The position numbers and the translations under genes were made by a program. This document shows, one piece after another, positions 60,189 through 64,000 of a stretch of DNA of 64,000 bases; position 1 is the stretch's first letter, and the number at the start of each line of letters is the position of its first letter. The notes under the pieces are model-generated. The model ran no database searches and was not told the DNA's origin. It was given only the letters and a program-made list of their open reading frames with translations. The stretch comes from Nonomuraea sp. PA05 (GTDB lineage Bacteria; Actinomycetota; Actinomycetes; Streptosporangiales; Streptosporangiaceae): NCBI RefSeq assembly GCF_008086045.1, contig NZ_VSEY01000006.1, positions 62,001 through 126,000 on the forward strand, given 5' to 3'.

Positions 60189-60574
60189 TTAAACTCCCGG
60201 CTCCGGCCGCGGAACTCCGCGACCACCTGACCGTCGGGGCGCCGCACGGTGACGTCGTAGATGCCGCTGCGGCCGTAGCGCGTGCGCTCGGCCGCCTCGG
60301 CCACCAGGACGTCCCCGGCGCGGGCTGGGGAGACGAACGCGATCTCGGCGCCCGCCGCCACCGTGACGGGGCCGTAGGTGTTGCACGCGCACGCGAACGC
60401 CGTGTCGGCCAGCAGGAACACGTACCCGCCGTGACACAGGCCGTGGCCGTTGACCATCTGGCCGGTCACGGTCATGCGGCACACCGCCCGGCCCTCGGCC
60501 AGCTCCGCCAGCTCGATGCCCAGAGCGGCGGAGGCGGTGTCGGCGTCCATCATGCGGCGCGCGCTCTCCAACAC
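60185..60574 (-). CDS. paaI: PaaI-type hotdog thioesterase
   Basis: The 129-residue protein has the hotdog fold with NGHGLCHGGYVFLLADTAFA, which carries the active-site pattern H-G-G plus Asp, and a central C-x-x-Y/N region. PaaI hydrolyses ring-hydroxylated phenylacetyl-CoA thioesters. I chose a GTG at 60574 because GAGGG lies five bases upstream. A TTG at 60589 and an ATG at 60550 are alternatives. It is the first gene of the paaI-paaK-tetR operon. Confidence 0.85.
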   Translation of the reverse strand: MLESARRMMDADTASAALGIELAELAEGRAVCRMTVTGQMVNGHGLCHGGYVFLLADTAFACACNTYGPVTVAAGAEIAFVSPARAGDVLVAEAAERTRYGRSGIYDVTVRRPDGQVVAEFRGRSREFK

Positions 60575-60592
60575 GATCTCCCTCGTCAACTG

Positions 60593-60606
60593 ACCGAATG
60601 TTCGGT
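60593..60606. promoter_or_regulatory. Perfect palindrome between paaI and the MBL gene
   Basis: ACCGAATGTTCGGT is a 14-bp palindrome with 6-bp arms and a 2-base centre, 18 bp upstream of the paaI start and between two divergent operons. It has the form expected of a TetR-family operator, here probably for the regulator encoded at 58283-58888. Confidence 0.65.
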
Positions 60607-60701
60607 AAACACACCATCGCCCGACTGGCCTGTCAAGAGGGCGCGAGCGGCGCCGCGGGGTATGCCTGTGACGGAGCTACGCCCGGATGGCAGGAGGAGC
60701 G

Positions 60702-61649
60702 ATGGCCAAACCGTTCGCCTCGTCGGCGGACCTCGGCGAGAAGAAGCAGGTCCTGGAGGTGCTCGCGGAGGGCGTGTACGCGCTCACCGCCGAGGGCGAC
60801 CCGAACGTGGGCGCGATCGAGGGCGAGGACTTCCTCGTCTGCTTCGAGGCGCTGGCCACCCCGGTCGCGGCCCGCGAGTGGCTGTCCAGGTTGCGCGAGC
60901 ACACCACCAAGCCGATCCGGTACCTGGTGCTGTCGCACTACCACGCGGTCCGCGTGCTGGGCGCCTCGGCGTTCGGCGCGGACGTGATCGTCACGCACGA
61001 GAAGACCCGCGAGCTGATCGCCGAGCGCGGCGAGCAGGACTGGGCCAGCGAGTACGCCAGAATGCCCCGCCTGTTCAGGGAACCCGCCTCGATCCCCGGC
61101 CTGACCTGGCCGACGGCCACGTTCAGCGACCGCTTCACGATCGACCTGGGCGGCGGGCGCGGCGACCTGGTGCTGCAGTACTGCGGGCGCGGCCACACCG
61201 AGGGCGACCTGGTGGCGTGGCTGCCCCGGCAGCGCATCCTGTTCGCCGGCGACCTCGTCGAGTCGCAGGCGGCCCTCTACACCGGCGACGCCTTCCACCG
61301 CGACTGGTCGTCGGGCACGCTCGACCGGGTCGCCTCACTCGGGGCGCAGACGCTGGTCGGCGGCAGGGGCGCGGTGGCCAGGGGCAAGGAGGGCGTGGAG
61401 TCGGCCATCGGGCAGACGCGCGACTTCCTGGCCGTGATGCTGCGCGAGACGGGCGCGGCCGGGTCGCTGAAGGAGGCGTTCCAGCGCACGCACGCCGCCC
61501 TGGAGCCCCGCTACGGCCGCTGGCCGATCTTCGAGCACTGCCTGCCGTTCAACGTCTCCAGGCTCTGGGACGAGCTGCACGGCGTCGAGCGCCCGCGTGT
61601 CTGGACCGCCGAGCGCGACCGCCAGGTGTGGGACGAGCTGCAGTCATGA
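60702..61649 (+). CDS. MBL-fold protein with incomplete metal site
   Basis: The 315-residue protein is of the metallo-beta-lactamase fold. The first motif reads LSHYHAVRV, so it has H-x-H but lacks the Asp and His of H-x-H-x-D-H. Later CGRGHTEGDLV and ILFAGDLVE keep a His and Asp. The usual last GHG is GGRG (TLVGGRGAV). At most one metal site is complete. It overlaps the monooxygenase start by 4 bp (ATGA), so the two genes are coupled. AGGAGG precedes ATG 60702. Confidence 0.8.
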   Translation: MAKPFASSADLGEKKQVLEVLAEGVYALTAEGDPNVGAIEGEDFLVCFEALATPVAAREWLSRLREHTTKPIRYLVLSHYHAVRVLGASAFGADVIVTHEKTRELIAERGEQDWASEYARMPRLFREPASIPGLTWPTATFSDRFTIDLGGGRGDLVLQYCGRGHTEGDLVAWLPRQRILFAGDLVESQAALYTGDAFHRDWSSGTLDRVASLGAQTLVGGRGAVARGKEGVESAIGQTRDFLAVMLRETGAAGSLKEAFQRTHAALEPRYGRWPIFEHCLPFNVSRLWDELHGVERPRVWTAERDRQVWDELQS

Positions 61650-63181
61650 ACGACTACCAGGTCATCGTGGTCGGGGCCGGGCCGGTCGGGCAGAGCGCCG
61701 CGCTGCTGCTGGCCCGGTGGGGCGTGCCGGTGCTGGTGCTGGACCAGCGGCCGGAGCGGGGGCGCGGCGGGTCGAAGTCCATCTGCCAGCAGCGCGACGT
61801 GCTCGACATCTGGGCCGCCGCCGGGGCGGGCGGGGTGGCGGAGGAGGGGCTGGCCTGGACGACGGCCCGCACCTACTACCGCGAGCGCGAGCTGTTCTCC
61901 TGGACGTTCCAGCGCGAGGGGCCGCTGCCGCCGTGCGTGAACATCTCCCAGACGCGCACGGAGCAGCTTCTCGACGAGGCCATCGCGGCCCAGCCGCTCA
62001 TCGAGGTGCGCTGGGGCCACGAGGTCACAGGGCTGAGCCAGGACGACTCCGGCGTCACCGTGCACTGCGGCCAGCGGCTGCTGCGGGCGTCGTACGTGCT
62101 GGTCTGCGCGGGCGCCAGGGCGCAGGCGATCCGCGACTCGCTGGGCGTGACGTTCTCCGGGGAGACGTTCGAGGACCAGTTCCTGATCTGCGACATCAAG
62201 GCGGACCTGCCGGGCTGGGAGAGCGAGCGGCGCTTCTGGTTCGACCCCGTCTGGAACCCCGGCCGCCAGGTGCTGATCCACCCCTGCCCTGGGGGGACGT
62301 ACCGGATCGACTGGCAGATCGCCCCCGACTTCATCCCGACGGATGCTGATATTTCGCGAAAAATCAGGCAGATCATTGGCGAGCGGCCGTACGAGCTGCT
62401 CTGGCACAGCACGTACCGGTTCCACTCGCGCCTCGCCTCCCGCATGCGGGTCGGCCGGGTCCTCCTGGCGGGCGACTGCGCCCATCTGGTGGCCCCGTTC
62501 GGCGCGCGAGGGCTGAACTCCGGGGTGCCGGACGCCGAGAACGCCGCCTGGAAGCTGGCCTTCGCGCTCAACGGCTGGGCGGGGCCAGGGCTGCTGGAGT
62601 CGTACCACGCCGAGCGGCACGCGGCCGCGCTGGAGAACCTGGAGGTCACCGCCGCCACCATGCGCTTCCTCGCGCCCGGAACGGTGGAGGAGCGGATGCG
62701 CAGGCGTGCGGCGCTGGAGGGCGGGCGGATCGAGGAGGTGGACTCGGGGCGCTTCGCCGAGCCGTTCTGGTATGTGGACTCGCCGCTCACCACGCCCGAG
62801 CCGGCCCGGCCGTTCCTGGGCCGGCCGCCCAAGGGGGCGCTGTGCACGCCCGCGCCCGGCGTGATCCTGCCCGATCTGCCGCTCCCCGGGGGCCGGTTGC
62901 GGCAGCACACCCGGGATGGATTCCTGGTCCTACTGGGCGATATGTGCGATTCGAGTTTGTTTGTGCAGGTCCTGGGCAAGGTCATTACGGCGCCGCTCGC
63001 CGTACGCGGGCTCGCGGAGATGGATGGGACAGGCTCGCTCGCTGAGAGGCTCGGCGCCGGGCCGGATGAGGCATGGCTCATCAGGCCCGATTCCCACATC
63101 GCCGCGATCATCCCCCATGCGGGGCCGGAGTCGGTGGCGGCTGCTGTGAGCCGTGCGCTAGGCGGCTTTCCTGATATGTGA
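61646..63181 (+). CDS. FAD-dependent aromatic monooxygenase (MhpA/PheA type)
   Basis: The 511-residue flavoprotein has the N-terminal FAD loop VIVVGAGPVGQSAALLLARWG and a DQRPERGRGGSKSICQQRD block. The second FAD motif reads VGRVLLAGDCAHLVAPFGARG (GD motif in part), then NSGVPDAENAAWKLAFAL. A thioredoxin-like C-terminal region follows. It resembles hydroxylases of phenols or aryl-propionates. With paaI and paaK divergent, a role in hydroxylating an aryl acid is plausible. It is coupled to the MBL gene. Confidence 0.85.
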   Translation: MNDYQVIVVGAGPVGQSAALLLARWGVPVLVLDQRPERGRGGSKSICQQRDVLDIWAAAGAGGVAEEGLAWTTARTYYRERELFSWTFQREGPLPPCVNISQTRTEQLLDEAIAAQPLIEVRWGHEVTGLSQDDSGVTVHCGQRLLRASYVLVCAGARAQAIRDSLGVTFSGETFEDQFLICDIKADLPGWESERRFWFDPVWNPGRQVLIHPCPGGTYRIDWQIAPDFIPTDADISRKIRQIIGERPYELLWHSTYRFHSRLASRMRVGRVLLAGDCAHLVAPFGARGLNSGVPDAENAAWKLAFALNGWAGPGLLESYHAERHAAALENLEVTAATMRFLAPGTVEERMRRRAALEGGRIEEVDSGRFAEPFWYVDSPLTTPEPARPFLGRPPKGALCTPAPGVILPDLPLPGGRLRQHTRDGFLVLLGDMCDSSLFVQVLGKVITAPLAVRGLAEMDGTGSLAERLGAGPDEAWLIRPDSHIAAIIPHAGPESVAAAVSRALGGFPDM

Positions 63182-63199
63182 CCCCATAGGAGGACTGCG

Positions 63200-64000
63200 T
63201 TGAGTGGCCGTAGCTCGTTTCTGATCGTCGCGAACCGGTTGCCGGTCGATCGCACGATCGAGCCAGACGGAACGGCTTCGTGGCGCAGGAGTCCTGGCGG
63301 CCTCGTCACCGCGATAGCGCCGGTGATGCAGCGCCGCCACGGAGCCTGGGCCGGCTGGCACGGGGCGCCCGACGAGAAGCTGGAGCCGTTCGAGCAGGAC
63401 GGGATGAGCCTCATCCCGATCCCGCTGTCCGCCCGTGAGGTCGAGCTCTACTACGAGGGCTTCTCCAACGCCACGTTGTGGCCGCTCTACCACGACGTCG
63501 TCGCCACGCCCGTCTTCGACAGGGAGATGTGGGAGACCTACCGCAGCGTCAACCAGCGCTTCGCCGAGGCCGCCGCGGAAGCGGCCGAGGAGAACGCCCT
63601 CGTGTGGGTGCAGGACTACCAGCTCCAGCTCGTGCCCGCGATGCTCCGCAAGCTCAGGCCCGACCTGCGGATCGGGTTCTTCCTGCACATCCCGTTCCCG
63701 CCCACGGAGCTGTTCTGGCGGCTGCCGTGGCGCAAGGAGCTGGTCGAAGGGCTGCTCGGCGCCGACCTGGTCGGCTTCCAGCTCCCCGGCGGCGCCTCGA
63801 ACTTCCGCCGGCTGTGCCGCAGGCTGCTCGGGCTGCCGTACAAGGGGAACGAGATCTTCCTCGACGACCGGATCGTCACCACCCAGGCCTTCCCGATCTC
63901 CGTGGACTTCGCGCAGCTCGACTCGCTCGTGCGCGAGCCGCGCATCGTGGACCGGGCCAAGGAGATCAGGGTCGAGCTGGGCGACCCCGAGCACGTGCTG
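63200..64000 (+). CDS. otsA: Trehalose-6-phosphate synthase, N-terminal part
   Basis: The frame runs off the window end, so only 267 residues are seen. The TTG at 63200 follows AGGAGG at six bases. The GT20 motifs are clear: [28 protein letters not shown], the WAGWHG block, [16 protein letters not shown] with the usual H replaced by Q in V-x-D-Y-x-L, and [20 protein letters not shown]. It makes trehalose-6-phosphate from UDP- or GDP-glucose and glucose-6-phosphate. It lies 18 bases after the monooxygenase but is probably an independent gene. Confidence 0.9.
   Translation, partial: MSGRSSFLIVANRLPVDRTIEPDGTASWRRSPGGLVTAIAPVMQRRHGAWAGWHGAPDEKLEPFEQDGMSLIPIPLSAREVELYYEGFSNATLWPLYHDVVATPVFDREMWETYRSVNQRFAEAAAEAAEENALVWVQDYQLQLVPAMLRKLRPDLRIGFFLHIPFPPTELFWRLPWRKELVEGLLGADLVGFQLPGGASNFRRLCRRLLGLPYKGNEIFLDDRIVTTQAFPISVDFAQLDSLVREPRIVDRAKEIRVELGDPEHVL

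Overview
The window is very GC-rich, densely coded DNA typical of a filamentous actinomycete. Several conserved actinobacterial markers support this: a SepH-type septation protein, a DUF4193 protein, a CutR/CutS-like two-component pair, a coproporphyrin ferrochelatase, a fused RNase H/phosphatase, an SSI-type protease inhibitor and a class A RNase P RNA. The flavour is Streptosporangiaceae (Nonomuraea-like) or a near relative, but this is an inference from family content and not a species call.

Layout. 1-627: end of a membrane protein. 667-2544: a region bounded by 21-bp inverted repeats that holds a wrecked IS30-type transposase plus an intact monooxygenase/ArsR gene pair with two matching operator-like palindromes. 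2570-4320: CopC/CopD copper genes. 4359-10731: a methyltransferase, an AurF-like diiron oxygenase with a TetR regulator, and a divergent operon of two acyl-CoA dehydrogenases and an acyl-CoA ligase. 10698-25000: mostly single genes (C45-type hydrolase, two WYL regulators, a double-length MDR oxidoreductase, a motif-less Nramp-type transporter, GNAT, SSI inhibitor, DinB, small kinase, M20 and M19 peptidases, Baeyer-Villiger-type monooxygenase). Their intergenic spaces are rich in minisatellite-like tandem repeats. 25067-28441: Nif3, zinc-ribbon and RNase H/phosphatase operon, then rnpB. 28477-31360: small zinc-binding protein, GAF protein, stand-alone CheB, small helical protein, methyltransferase. 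31668-38392: class-A beta-lactamase-like hydrolase, a large structured hairpin, an epimerase with a SulP/carbonic-anhydrase fusion, a disordered membrane protein and a PEBP lipoprotein.

39077-57408 resembles a conserved actinobacterial core region: two PH-domain membrane proteins, sepH, a degenerate subtilase, sugar-lactone oxidase, polysaccharide deacetylase, MFS, lytic transglycosylase, ferrochelatase, S9 peptidase, inositol-phosphatase-like gene, cutR/cutS and DUF4193. 57487-63181 holds a conserved hypothetical protein and a paaI-paaK-tetR operon divergent from a metallo-beta-lactamase-fold/FAD-monooxygenase pair, with a perfect palindrome between them. From 63200 a trehalose-6-phosphate synthase runs off the end.

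No tRNA, CRISPR array, prophage or complete biosynthetic cluster was seen. The most unusual items are the cargo-bearing IS30-like element, the SepH with a giant repetitive linker and a CRP-type site upstream, the subtilase lacking about 50 residues around its active site, the Nramp-family protein without metal-binding motifs, the nested hairpin at 32641-32732, and the recurrent intergenic minisatellites.
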